In this document: piece after piece, positions 1 to 9,900 of the stretch | Position numbering within the stretch: the first letter of the stretch is position 1 | Layout: each line of letters opens with the position of its first letter | Assembly: GCF_008932115.1 (NCBI RefSeq) | Contig: NZ_CP044543.1 | Location: 7,012,501-7,076,500, forward strand | DNA length: 64,000 nucleotides | Direction: 5' to 3' | Source of the DNA: Bradyrhizobium betae | Lineage (GTDB): Bacteria > Pseudomonadota > Alphaproteobacteria > Rhizobiales > Xanthobacteraceae | Made by a program: the position numbers and the translations under genes | Notes under the pieces: model-generated | Told to the model about the DNA's origin: nothing | Databases searched by the model: none | Seen by the model: only the letters and a program-made list of their open reading frames with translations

Positions 1-9
1 TGAACGCAT

Positions 10-28
10 CCGCCCGCCTCGCGGGCGG
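10..28. terminator. GC-rich hairpin, possible terminator
   Basis: A 7-bp perfect stem (CCGCCCG / CGGGCGG) with a 5-base loop, extended by GAAC/GTTC flanks. No U tract follows on either strand. It lies just downstream of the leftward gene ending at 68, so it may end that transcript or one entering from the left. Confidence 0.4.
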
Positions 29-67
29 TTCAACTTCTGCCATTGCCCTTCGCCGGCGCCGGCACGA

Positions 68-214
68 TCAGGTCTTGACGCGCTCCTCGCCGTCCTGCGG
101 CGCCCGGTCAGGCTCGCTAGGCGGAAAGATGCTGTCATAGATCGCACGGGCCTCGCGAATGAGGCGAGCCCGCTCCAGCTCGGATTTCGGAACAAATCGG
201 ACGATGTCGCCCAC
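68..214 (-). CDS. Small conserved hypothetical protein (48 aa)
   Basis: A GTG-started ORF beginning VGDIVRFVPKSELERARLIR and ending in an acidic tail. GGAG lies 8 bases upstream of the GTG and supports this start. The sequence is charged, probably helical and cytoplasmic, with no signal peptide or membrane segment. It resembles short 'GDIVRFVPKSE' proteins that I associate with Bradyrhizobium, but the function is unknown. It lies downstream of tRNA-Cys on the same strand and is followed by a hairpin at 10-28. Confidence 0.6.
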   Translation of the reverse strand: MGDIVRFVPKSELERARLIREARAIYDSIFPPSEPDRAPQDGEERVKT

Positions 215-405
215 GTGCTCTCCAGCGCTCGGGGGATGGGGACTGCATCACTTCGCAGATGCGAACTCTATGCCAGCGAGCCTGAATCGGAGGTTTCCGG
301 CAAGCCCCGGGCAAACCCGGTGGCGGACATGCGGCAAGCCGCGTCCGCGCGCTCCGCGAAACTCCCGGCGGCGCCAAATTATGCTGGAATATCAGAGGAT
401 TGTGA

Positions 406-479
406 TGGAGGCCACGACCAGAATTGAACTGGTGTACACGGTTTTGCAGACCGTTGCGTAACCACTCCGCCACGTGGCC
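406..479 (-). tRNA. tRNA-Cys (GCA)
   Basis: The 74-base cloverleaf has acceptor GGCCACG/CGTGGCC, discriminator U and an encoded CCA. The anticodon loop CTGCAAA gives anticodon GCA, and the T arm contains TTCAATT. It is an isolated tRNA gene between two small leftward genes. Confidence 0.95.
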
Positions 480-563
480 CCGTAAGGGCGGAGCATTATA
501 GGGGATGAAGGCTTTAGGCAACCGCCTTCGTCTGATTTCAGCGCCCGCGGGGACCGCGCGGGG

Positions 564-1313
564 TCACGCCACGGGACGTTTGTGGATGAACGCCATCAGC
601 ACCGTCTTGAACGGCGCCGGCGTGCAGTGCTGGATCGCCAGGAACAGCGAATAGAACAGCTTCGATCCGAAATAATAGGCCGGCTCCGCGTCCCACGGAA
701 TGACGTAGAGGTCGTACCGGGAGGCCGGAAAGTGCTGCTTGAAGGCGCTCGTCGAGTTCAGGCGGTACACGGCTGGAAAGACGTCCTTCTCCTCGCGCGC
801 GTCCTGGGCCGAGCGAATGATGCGGGCATGCAGGCTGTCCGGGATCAGGCGGTTGCCGAGCGCGATATATCCGTGGCGATTTGGCGTGCGCGCGCAGATC
901 CAGCCGCCGGGCTTGAGCACGCGGTCGAGCTCGCGCGCCGCCCTGCCGGGATCCTGGATGTGCTCGAACACGAAATCCGAGACGACGACGTCGATGGACT
1001 GATCGGGGATCGGAAGCTCGCCGTCGGGGGTAATCACGAACGCGCGGTCGAGCGCCTCGTTGGTCATGACCACGGGATCGACGTCCACCCCGATGAGCTC
1101 GCGCACCCGCCCCTTCAGCGACAACAGGCCGCGCCGGTACGAGACGAGGTCCTCGCTCTGCTTGGCCCCGCGCCCGGCACCGAAATCCAGCACGACGGAC
1201 TGAGGGCCGATCAGGGCGCCGACCCGCTGCCAGAACTGAACCGTGCCGTCGACGCGCGAGAACCCGCCCGCCGCAATCTCCGGAAAGAAGTGCGTTCCAA
1301 CCGCGTCAGCCAT
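564..1313 (-). CDS. Class I SAM-dependent methyltransferase
   Basis: A 249-residue Rossmann-fold methyltransferase. Motif I is VLDFGAGRG near residues 41-49, the acidic post-motif is the GVDVDP segment, and the motif 4/6 region reads VVSDFVFEHIQDP followed by RVLKPGGWICARTPN. This layout is typical of Methyltransf_11/25 family enzymes, and the C-terminal part is family-variable. It is soluble and has no signal peptide. It lies 96 bp downstream of a polysaccharide ABC exporter on the same strand, so the likely substrate is a surface-glycan sugar, for example O-methylation of a chain end. The substrate is inferred from context only. Confidence 0.85.
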   Translation of the reverse strand: MADAVGTHFFPEIAAGGFSRVDGTVQFWQRVGALIGPQSVVLDFGAGRGAKQSEDLVSYRRGLLSLKGRVRELIGVDVDPVVMTNEALDRAFVITPDGELPIPDQSIDVVVSDFVFEHIQDPGRAARELDRVLKPGGWICARTPNRHGYIALGNRLIPDSLHARIIRSAQDAREEKDVFPAVYRLNSTSAFKQHFPASRYDLYVIPWDAEPAYYFGSKLFYSLFLAIQHCTPAPFKTVLMAFIHKRPVA

Positions 1314-1409
1314 CTGGCCCCACCACTCGATACGACGCGCCGCATGCGCACCGTTTACTGCGTGACGGTTCTGTAGTCGGCTTTGTTGACAGAAATGATA
1401 CGCTGGCGA

Positions 1410-2168
1410 TCAACCCGCCGGCCCTGTGCCGGCGAGATAGCGCTGGAGGACGTCCTCGATCGCGCCGGCCGCGGCAATACGTCCCTCCTGCAGCAGGATC
1501 GCCCGGTTGCAGGTGCTCCTGATCAGATCGACGTCGTGCGAGGCCAGCACCAGGATGCCGGCGCGTGCAACGATCTGGTCGAGCCGCTCCCGCGCCTTTT
1601 TCCGGAACTGCTGGTCGCCGACGCCGATCCATTCGTCGAGCAGCACGATCTCGCCCTCGACCGCGGTCGCAACGGCGAAGATCAGGCGCAGCATCATGCC
1701 GCTGGAATAGGTGCGCAGCGGCAGGTCGAGTCGGTCGCCGAGCTCGGTGAACTCGGCGATTTCCGCCCGCCGCGCCTCGATCTCGGCGCGCCGCGCGCCG
1801 ATCACGAGCCCGCGCCGCATGATGTTCTCGTAACCGGTCGCTTCCTCGTCGATGCCGGCCGACAGATCGAACAGCGACAGGCAGCGGCCGAGCACGTCGA
1901 CGCTGCCCGTGGTCGGATGGTAGATCCCGGCGAGAACGCGCAGCAAGGTGGTCTTGCCGGCGCCATTGCCGCCGATGATGGCGAGGCGGTCGCCCGCGCG
2001 GATGTCGAGGCTGACGTCGTTCAGGGCGCTGATGATGTGCGGGACCGCCGCCTTCCGCCGCCGCGTCACCGCGCTGACGAACCGGCTGCGCAGCGAGCGG
2101 TCGCGGAACGACAGCACCGGAAACGTCACCGAGACGTTGCGCAGGACGATGTGGGCAGCAGGGCTCAT
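1410..2168 (-). CDS. Polysaccharide/O-antigen ABC exporter, ATP-binding subunit (Wzt/KpsT type)
   Basis: The 252-residue ATPase should energise export of a surface polysaccharide through the partner permease encoded just upstream. Walker A is IGGNGAGKTTLL, the signature is YSSGMMLRLIFAVAT, and Walker B is EIVLLDEWIGVGD. The DEWIGVGD form of Walker B is characteristic of polysaccharide exporters. The C-terminal carbohydrate-binding domain of long Wzt proteins is absent, as in KpsT. The ATG at 2168 begins MSPAAHIVLRNVSV and lies 7 bp after the permease stop. Longer readings run into the permease gene and are unlikely. Confidence 0.9.
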   Translation of the reverse strand: MSPAAHIVLRNVSVTFPVLSFRDRSLRSRFVSAVTRRRKAAVPHIISALNDVSLDIRAGDRLAIIGGNGAGKTTLLRVLAGIYHPTTGSVDVLGRCLSLFDLSAGIDEEATGYENIMRRGLVIGARRAEIEARRAEIAEFTELGDRLDLPLRTYSSGMMLRLIFAVATAVEGEIVLLDEWIGVGDQQFRKKARERLDQIVARAGILVLASHDVDLIRSTCNRAILLQEGRIAAAGAIEDVLQRYLAGTGPAG

Positions 2169-2175
2169 GCGCGCC

Positions 2176-2973
2176 TCACAGCCAGTACGCCACGCGGTGG
2201 CGGTACCGCGCGTAGCAGCCAAGGCCGATGGCACAAGCGACCGCCGCATAGACGACCCCGAGCAGCCATTGCTCCGCGTCGGTCGGCTGCGACAGCAGCG
2301 GCCTGCGCACGAGATCGAGCAGGGTCGCGAATGGATTGGCGCGGATCAGCCAGTGAAATGCGGTGCCGCGCACGGCGTCCTCGGTCCAGATGATCGGCGT
2401 CAGGAAGAAGATGAATTGCAGGCCGCTGACGATGGCCGATCCGATGTCGCGGAAGCGCGCGCAGAGCATGCCGAGCGCGACCGAGCCGCCGAGGAGAACG
2501 ACGAGCAGGATCGCAAAGCCGGGCACCGCAAGCAGCATGTCCCAGTGCAGCGGCCATGGCATCACGACATAGAGCAGGATCACGATCACCAGATGATGCG
2601 CAAAGATCAGGACGTTGCGCGCGATCATCTGCAGGACGTGCACGATCAGCGGCGCCGGCACCGCCTTGATCAGGTGGCCGGAGGCCACGAAGATGCTGGA
2701 GCCCTCCTGCAGCGTGGTTGCGATCAGGGTCCAGACCGTCAGGCCGACCGCGAACAGCGGCAGGAAGCCGGCAATGTCCTGCTTGAACAGGGTCGCATAG
2801 ACCGTGCCGACACTGGCGATCGTCGCAGCCAATGTCAGCGTGATCCAGAGCGGGCCGATCACGGTGCGCCGGTAGCGCAGCGAGATGTCCATCAGCGCGA
2901 GCGTGCCCCACCGATCGGGCCGCGTCGCCTGTGCAAGGATTTCATTCACAGCGAGCTGAATTCGACTGCCCAT
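2176..2973 (-). CDS. ABC-2 type polysaccharide export permease (Wzm/KpsM type)
   Basis: A 265-residue inner-membrane protein with about six hydrophobic segments and the ABC-2 permease pattern. It contains an N-terminal amphipathic stretch with RYRRTVIGPLWITLTL, then LPLFAVGLTVWTLI, and a helix with FFLTPIIWTED. Together with the ATPase at 1410-2168 it should export a lipid-linked glycan across the inner membrane. The ATG at 2973 (MGSRIQLAV) is preceded by GGAAG. An upstream in-frame extension to 3063 is rich in Arg and Pro and looks non-coding. The methyltransferase downstream probably acts on the same polymer. Confidence 0.88.
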   Translation of the reverse strand: MGSRIQLAVNEILAQATRPDRWGTLALMDISLRYRRTVIGPLWITLTLAATIASVGTVYATLFKQDIAGFLPLFAVGLTVWTLIATTLQEGSSIFVASGHLIKAVPAPLIVHVLQMIARNVLIFAHHLVIVILLYVVMPWPLHWDMLLAVPGFAILLVVLLGGSVALGMLCARFRDIGSAIVSGLQFIFFLTPIIWTEDAVRGTAFHWLIRANPFATLLDLVRRPLLSQPTDAEQWLLGVVYAAVACAIGLGCYARYRHRVAYWL

Positions 2974-3091
2974 TCCACTTCCGGCATTCCGATACCGCGA
3001 AAGGATAGCAGATCGCGGGTGTTTTGGTCGACGCTCTCTATCGGCCCGCCCCGGGCGGGGCAATCAACCGTAGGGCTGATGTGGGCCGAAG

Positions 3092-3829
3092 TCAGGCGCG
3101 CTTCTTGCCTCGCCGGACGCCGCGGCGACGGTCCTTCACCGGCGGTTTCGGCGCCAGTTCCGGCATTTCGGCCTGGACTTCGCGGTAACGGGTTAGCATC
3201 CGTTCAAAACTGGCGTTCAGGGTCTGCGCGATGTCGGGGCGCTTCTCGAGACTGGCCAGGATCGTCGCGGCGGCCTCGATGGTGGAGAGCCCGTCCTTGC
3301 GCGGCTCCTTGCGCAGGCGCCCGTAGCGCGAGGGATGCGCCGGGTTGAGGATCACGCGCTGGCATTTCAGCATCCAGGGATTGCGCCACCACAGCGCCTT
3401 GGCCTGGCTCCAGGTGCCGTCGAGCAGAACCACGCCTTCGAGCTTGCCGAGGAGCGCGCGCTGGTTGTCCGCGACCTCACCCTTGCGGTTGAGCGCCACG
3501 ATCTCGCCTTCAGCCTCGAGGTCGGCGGCGCGCGCCGAGCCGAGATAGAGCACGGCCCAGTGCGAGGCGTTCTCGATCGGCTGGCCCAGCGCCTTGGACA
3601 GGCTCGGCCAGGACAGGCCGACCCGCAACGTCGCCTTGGCGAAATGCCGGGCCAGCAGCCGCGCGGTGCCGAGCGCCCTGTCCTGCTCCTGCGGATGCTG
3701 GAGGATCAGGAGCCCGAGGCGGTTCTCGACGGGCGTGACGCTGTCGCAGATGCACAGCGGCATCGGCTTCTGGCAGTGCGGGCATTCGGGGATCGGATCG
3801 GCCGGCGCGGCGGCGGTGGGGTTCGACAT
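3092..3829 (-). CDS. DTW-domain protein, tRNA-uridine aminocarboxypropyltransferase
   Basis: A 245-residue member of the TapT/DTWD family, whose members install acp3U in tRNA using SAM. The N-terminal cysteine cluster CPHCQKPMPLCIC (about residues 16-28) is the zinc site of the family. The signature appears as LLDGTWSQAKALW, followed by RKEPRKDGLSTIEA. The C-terminus is a basic RRGVRRGKKRA tail that could bind RNA. The ATG at 3829 is preferred because the next upstream in-frame start adds only 12 basic residues. It lies 37 bp downstream of the last RND pump gene on the same strand, so it may be co-transcribed with the efflux operon. Confidence 0.85.
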   Translation of the reverse strand: MSNPTAAAPADPIPECPHCQKPMPLCICDSVTPVENRLGLLILQHPQEQDRALGTARLLARHFAKATLRVGLSWPSLSKALGQPIENASHWAVLYLGSARAADLEAEGEIVALNRKGEVADNQRALLGKLEGVVLLDGTWSQAKALWWRNPWMLKCQRVILNPAHPSRYGRLRKEPRKDGLSTIEAAATILASLEKRPDIAQTLNASFERMLTRYREVQAEMPELAPKPPVKDRRRGVRRGKKRA

Positions 3830-3866
3830 GGTCGCCGCTATACGCTTTGGACGGCGGTTCAACAAC

Positions 3867-6800
3867 CTATTCCGCCGGCGCGGCGAGCGGCCGCGGCTCG
3901 GAGCGGCGGCGCAGGCGGTCGATCAGCAGGTAGATCACGGGCGTGGTGTAGAGCGTCAGGATCTGCGAGACGAACAGGCCGCCGATGATGGTGATGCCGA
4001 GCGGTCGGCGCAGCTCCGTGCCGGGGCCGGTCGCGATCACGAGCGGAATGCCGGCGAACAGCGCCGCCATGGTCGTCATCAGGATCGGACGGAAACGCGC
4101 CTGGCAGGCCTCGAAAATCGCTTCCGCCGAGGACAGGCCGCGCTGGCGTTCGGCATCGAGCGCGAAGTCGACCATCATGATGCCGTTCTTCTTGACGATG
4201 CCGATCAACAGAATGATGCCGACGAAGGCGATCACCGTCAGCGGCGTGTTGGTGATCTGCAAGGCGAGCAACGCGCCAAGGCCGGCCGAGGGCAGCGTCG
4301 AGATGATCGTCAGCGGATGCGCAAGGCTCTCATAGAGCACCCCGAGCACGATATACATCGCCACCAGCGCGCCGAGGATCAGCAGCGGCTGGCGGCCGCT
4401 GGTCTTGGCGAAATCGCCGGCATTGCCGTCAAAACTGCCGCGGATGCCCTCCGGCATGTGCAATTCCTCGACAGCGCGCTGGACGTTCTGGGTCGCGGTC
4501 TGGAGCGGCACGTCAGGCAGCAGGTTGAACGACACAGTGGTCGAGGGGAACGACTGCGAATGATAGACCGCGAGCGCGGCAAGCCCGCGCGTCACGCGCA
4601 CCACGGCCGACAGCGGCACCTGCACGCCGCCCGCGCCGGCGACATAGATGCGGTCGAGATTGGAGGGATCGACCTGGAATTTCGGGTCGATCTCGAGCAC
4701 CGTCATGTACTGGTTGCGCTGGGTGTAGATGATCGAGACCTGGCGTTGAGAAAACGCGTTGTTCAGCGCGTTGTCGATGTCCTGAACGCGCACGCCCAGC
4801 GCCGACGCCTTCTGGCGGTCGATCGCCAAAGTCAGTTGAAGTCCGCCGGGGTCGCGGTCGCTGGAGATGTCGGTGATGCCCTCGACGCTCTCCAGGCGCT
4901 TGGCCACGATCGGCGCCCATTTCTGCAGCAGGCCGAGGTCGGTGCTGGAGAGCGTGTACTGGTAGTCGGAATCGCTTTGCCGCCCGCCGGCGCGCACGTC
5001 CTGGGCGGCGAACATGAAGAGGCGGATGCCGGGCACGGGGAACAGCGCGCGCCGCAGCCGATCGATCACGACCTGGGTGGAGACGTGATCGCGCTCCTCC
5101 GGCGGCTTCAGGCTGATGAACATGGTGCCGCGGTTCGAGGTCGCGCCCCCCGGCCCGCCTCCGCCGCCGACCGTCGAACCGATGCCGGCCACCGCCGGAT
5201 CCTGCATCACGATGTCGGCGAGCCGCTGCTGAAGACTGAGCATAGACTGGAACGAGATATCCGCCGAGGCCCGCGTCGCGCCGATGACGAAGCCGGAATC
5301 GTCGGTCGGGAAATAACCCTTGGGGACCTTGATGTAGAGCGTCACCGTCAGGCCGATGGTGGCGAAGAACACCAATAGCGTCAGCAGCGGAAATTCCAGC
5401 ACGGTGCGCAGGGTGCGGGCGTAGAACGCGACGATGCGCGACAGCGAGCCCTCGATGACGCGATCGAACAGCGTCGCCGTACCGGACGTGGCCTGCCTGA
5501 TGTAATGGGCGCAGATCATCGGCGTCACCGTCAGCGACACCAGGGTCGAGACCACGATCGCGAAGGTCAGCGTCAGCGAGAACTCGCGCAGCAGCCGGCC
5601 GACGATGCCGTCCATGAATATCAGCGGCGTGAAGGCCGCGACCAGTGACAAACTGATCGAGACCACGGTGAAGCCGATTTGCCGGGCTCCCTCCAGCGCC
5701 GCCTGGAGCGGCCGCATGCCGTGCTCGAGATTGCGGTACATGTTCTCGATCATGACGATGGCGTCGTCGACCACGAACCCGACCGAGATCGCCAGCGCCA
5801 TCAGCGACAGATTGTCGATCGAGAAGCCCGCGACCCACATGCCGGCGCAGGTGCCGGCCAGCGCCAGCGGCACCGAAATGCCGGCGGCGATCGTCGGCGT
5901 GAGCCGCCGCAGGAACACGAACACGACGACCATCACCAGGATGGCGGTCGCCAGCAGCGTCCACTGCATGTCCATCACGCTGGCGCGGATCGTGCTGGTG
6001 CGGTCGACCAGGGTGGAGACGTCCACGCCGGCCGGAATCCACTGCTTCAACTCGGGGATCAGCGCCTTCACCCGGTCGACGGTGTCGATCACGTTGGCGT
6101 CGCCCTGCTTGGTGATCTGGATCAGAACCGCCGGCTGCTTGTTGAACCACGCGATCGAACGGGCATTGCGCACGCCGTCCTCGATATCGGCGACGTCGGA
6201 CAGCCGCAGGAAACTGCCATTCGAGCTCTTGATGACGATGTCGCGGAACTCTTTCGCCGTGCGCATCTGCCTGTTCAACGACAGCGTCTCGCTCTGGCGC
6301 TCGCCGTTGAAGATGCCGACGGGACCGAGCGGGTTGGCGTTGACGATCGCGGTCCGCACGTCGTCGGTGGCGATGCCCGCGTTCGACAGCGCTACGGGAT
6401 TGAGCTGGATCCGCACCGCTGGCTGGTCCGCGCCGCTGATCGTGACGTTGCCGACGCCGGGGACCTGCGAGATGCGCTGAGCCACCACGGTATCGGCGAC
6501 ATCGTAGATCGCGCTCGCGGACAGCGTCTTTGAGGTCAGCGCCAGCACGAAGACCGGCGCGCCGGCCGAGTTGGCCTTGCGGAAGCGCGGCAGGGTCGGC
6601 AGGTCGCTCGGCAGGTCGACCATCGCTGCATTGATCGCCGCCTGCACGTCGCGGGCGGCCTTGTCGATGTTGCGTCCGATGTCGAACTGAAGCTGGATGT
6701 TGGTCGTGCCCAGCGACGAGGTCGAGGTGATCTGGTTGATGCCCGAGATCTCGCCGAGCCGCCGCTCCAATGGCGAGGCCACCGTGGCCGCCATCACGGA

Positions 6801-6971
6801 CGGGTCGGCTCCAGGGCGGCTCGCGGAAACGAAAATGGCCGGGAAGTCCACGTTCGGGACTGAGGCGACGGGGAGGAACTCGTAGGCCACGACACCCAGC
6901 AGGAACAACCCGATCGACAGCAGCGTGGTCGCCACCGGCCTGCGGATGAAGGGCTCCGAGATCGATGCCAT
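3867..6971 (-). CDS. RND multidrug efflux permease (MdtC-like), second pump of a pair
   Basis: The 1034-residue inner-membrane drug/proton antiporter begins SEPFIRRPVATTLLSIGLF (TM1). TM4 carries GFVVDDAIVMIENM with the proton-relay Asp pair near residue 400. TM10 carries GIVKKNGIMMVDF with the essential Lys, followed by RFRPILMTT. The two large periplasmic loops have the expected size. Start and preceding stop share one base (TGATG at 6971), which indicates translational coupling with the first pump. Two adjacent, non-identical RND genes after an adaptor are the MdtABC arrangement, where the pumps form heterotrimers. Substrates cannot be read from sequence. Confidence 0.93.
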   Translation of the reverse strand: MASISEPFIRRPVATTLLSIGLFLLGVVAYEFLPVASVPNVDFPAIFVSASRPGADPSVMAATVASPLERRLGEISGINQITSTSSLGTTNIQLQFDIGRNIDKAARDVQAAINAAMVDLPSDLPTLPRFRKANSAGAPVFVLALTSKTLSASAIYDVADTVVAQRISQVPGVGNVTISGADQPAVRIQLNPVALSNAGIATDDVRTAIVNANPLGPVGIFNGERQSETLSLNRQMRTAKEFRDIVIKSSNGSFLRLSDVADIEDGVRNARSIAWFNKQPAVLIQITKQGDANVIDTVDRVKALIPELKQWIPAGVDVSTLVDRTSTIRASVMDMQWTLLATAILVMVVVFVFLRRLTPTIAAGISVPLALAGTCAGMWVAGFSIDNLSLMALAISVGFVVDDAIVMIENMYRNLEHGMRPLQAALEGARQIGFTVVSISLSLVAAFTPLIFMDGIVGRLLREFSLTLTFAIVVSTLVSLTVTPMICAHYIRQATSGTATLFDRVIEGSLSRIVAFYARTLRTVLEFPLLTLLVFFATIGLTVTLYIKVPKGYFPTDDSGFVIGATRASADISFQSMLSLQQRLADIVMQDPAVAGIGSTVGGGGGPGGATSNRGTMFISLKPPEERDHVSTQVVIDRLRRALFPVPGIRLFMFAAQDVRAGGRQSDSDYQYTLSSTDLGLLQKWAPIVAKRLESVEGITDISSDRDPGGLQLTLAIDRQKASALGVRVQDIDNALNNAFSQRQVSIIYTQRNQYMTVLEIDPKFQVDPSNLDRIYVAGAGGVQVPLSAVVRVTRGLAALAVYHSQSFPSTTVSFNLLPDVPLQTATQNVQRAVEELHMPEGIRGSFDGNAGDFAKTSGRQPLLILGALVAMYIVLGVLYESLAHPLTIISTLPSAGLGALLALQITNTPLTVIAFVGIILLIGIVKKNGIMMVDFALDAERQRGLSSAEAIFEACQARFRPILMTTMAALFAGIPLVIATGPGTELRRPLGITIIGGLFVSQILTLYTTPVIYLLIDRLRRRSEPRPLAAPAE

Positions 6972-9900
6972 CACTGCATCCCCTCGGTGGCGCCGGCGAC
7001 CGGCGGGCCCCCGGGCTCGACCGGCGGCAGCGCGCGTTCGAGGCGGCGGTTGATGCGGTCGAGCGCGAGGTAGATCACGGGTGTCGTGTAGAGCGTCAGC
7101 AGCTGGCTCAGCAGCAGGCCGCCGATGATGGAGATGCCGAGCGGGAAACGCAGCTCCGCGCCGGTGCCGCTTTCGATTGCGAGCGGCAGCGCGCCGAACA
7201 GCGCGGCCAGCGTCGTCATCATGATCGGGCGGAAGCGCAACAGGCACGCCTGCACGATCGCCTCCTGCGGCGACATGCCCTTCCCGCGCTCGGCTTCCAG
7301 CGCGAAGTCGATCATCATGATCGCGTTCTTCTTGACGATGCCCATCAGCAGGATGATGCCGATCAGGCCGATCACCGAGAGGTCCTGCCCGCACAGCATC
7401 AGTGCCAGGATGGCGCCGACGCCGGCCGAGGGCAGCGTCGAGAGGATCGTGATCGGGTGGATGTAGCTCTCATAGAGCACGCCGAGCACGATGTAGATCG
7501 TGATCACGGCGGCGAGCAGCAGCCAGGGTTGTCCCGCGAGCGCCTTGGCGAATTCGGCGGCGTCGCCGGAATAGACGCCGAGGATGCTGTTGGGCATTTC
7601 GATGCGGGCCTCGATGGTCTTGACCGCCTCGACAGCGTCGCCGAGCGCTGCGCCCGGCGCCAGGTTGAAGCTGAGCGAGATCGCCGGGAATTGCGCCTGG
7701 TGAGAGATCGCCAGCGGCGCGGTGGTGCGCTTCAGTGTCGCCACGGCCGACAGCGGCACCTGCGCATTCGGCGCGCCGGCGGTGGCGCTCGCACCGCCCG
7801 GCAGATACAGCTTCGACAGGATCGAGGGATCCCGCTGGTACATCGGCAGCGCCTCCAGCACCACGCGGTACTGGTTGGCCTGGCCGTAGATGGTCGAGAT
7901 CTGGCGCTGCGCGAAGGCGTCGTTCAGCGTATCGGTGATGGCCTGCAGGCTGACGCCGAGCTGTCCGGCGCGGGTACGGTCGACATCGAGCTGCGCCCGC
8001 AGGCCGCCTTCCTGTGCCTCCGAGGAGACGTCGCGGAACAAGGGATCGCGCCGCATCTCCGCCACCAGCTTGCGGGCCCATTCCGACACCAGGGCTGCAT
8101 CGGTGCCGGTCAGCGTGTACTGGTATTGCGAGCGGCTCGACTGGGTCGAGATCTGCACGTCCTGCACCGGCTGGAAGTAGACGGTCATTCCGGGGATGCC
8201 GGATACCCGCTGCTTCAGCCGGATCACCACCGCGCTGACGTCATCGCGCCGCTCGCCGCGCGGCTTCAGCGACATGACGAGCCGGCCGACATTGGTGGTC
8301 GGGTTGACCGAGCCCGCCCCGATCACCGAGACCACGCCGGTCACATCAGGGTCGGCCTTGATGGCGTCGGCGACCTCGGTCTGCCGCTTCTGCATCTCCG
8401 CAAACGACACGTCGGGGCCCGCCTCCGTCACCGCCGTGATCGAGGCGGTGTCCTGAAGCGGCAGGAAGCCCTTTGGCGCGACGACATAGAGAACAAGGGT
8501 TGCGACCAGCGTGGCGAAGGTCACGAGCAGCGTGGCGCGCTGGCGTTCCAGCACCCACAACAGCGTCCGGTGGTAGAACTCGACGGTGCGGTCGATGAAG
8601 CGGCTGACGGCAGCCAATCCCGGCACCGCGAACTCCTCGTGCGCGTGCCTGAGCAGGCGCGAGCACATCATCGGCGTCAGCGTCAGCGAGATCACGGCCG
8701 AGGTCACGACCGCAATGGTCAGCGTCAGCGCGAATTCGCGGAACATCCGCCCGACGAGGCCCGACATGAACAGGAGCGGGATGAAGACCGCGATCAGCGA
8801 CACCGTCAGCGAGATCACGGTGAAGCCGATTTCGCTGGCGCCCTTCAGCGATGCCTCCATCGCGCTGTCGCCGTTCTCCATGTGACGGACGATGTTCTCG
8901 ATCATGACGATGGCGTCGTCGACGACGAAACCGGTGCCGATGGTGAGCGCCATCAGCGACAGATTGTCGAGGCTAAAGCCGGCGAAATACATGATGCCGA
9001 AGCTGGTGATCAGCGACAGCGGCAGCGCCACGCCGGCGATCAGCGTGGCCCGCAGCGAGCGCAGGAACAGCAGCACCACCAGCGTCACCAGCACGACGCT
9101 GAGGATCAGCGTGAACTGCACGTCGTGGACCGAGGCGCGGATGGTGACGGTGCGGTCGGAGACGATGGTGAGGTTGACGCCGGCCGGAATGGCGCGCTGG
9201 ACCTTCGGGATCTCGGCGCGGATCTGGCTGACGACGTCGATGACATTGGCGCCGGGCTGGCGCTGGATGTCGATGATGACGGCCGGCGTGCCCTGGTACC
9301 AGCCGCCGGTGCGGTCGTTCTCGAGGCCGTCGACGATCTGCGCGACGTCGGCGATCGTGACCGGCGAGCCGTTGCGGTAGGCGATGATGATCGGCTTGTA
9401 GGCGTCGGCTGCGGCGATCTGGTCGTTGGCGGCGATGATGTAGGCCTGCTGCGCGCCGTCGAGCGAGCCCTTCGGCCCGGAGACGTTGGCGTTGGCGATC
9501 GCGGTGCGCAGATCCTCCATGGCGATGCCATAGGCGGCGAGCCGCGCGAGGTCCGCCTGGATGCGCACGGCCGGCTTCAGCCCGCCGAGCACGGAGACGC
9601 GCCCGACCCCGGAGATCTGGCTCAGCCGCTGCGCCAGCAGCGTATCGGCGATGTCGCTCATCGCCCGCAACGAGATCGTGTCGGAGCGCAGCGCCAGCGT
9701 CATCACCGGCGCGTCGGCCGGGTTCACCTTGGCGTAGGTCGGCGGATAAGGCAGCGTCTTCGGCAGCACGCCGGCGGCCGCATTGATCGCGGCCTGCACG
9801 TCCTGGGTGGCGCCGTCGATGTCGCGGTTGAGGTCGAACTGGAGCGAGATCTGGCTGACGCCGAACGAGCTCGTCGAGTTCATCGCCGAAAGCGACGGGA

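Noticed and set aside
6971..7394. An N-terminal extension of the second RND pump by about 140 residues
   Set aside because: The extension is an out-of-frame reading of the first pump. The ATG at 6971 gives the standard RND N-terminus.
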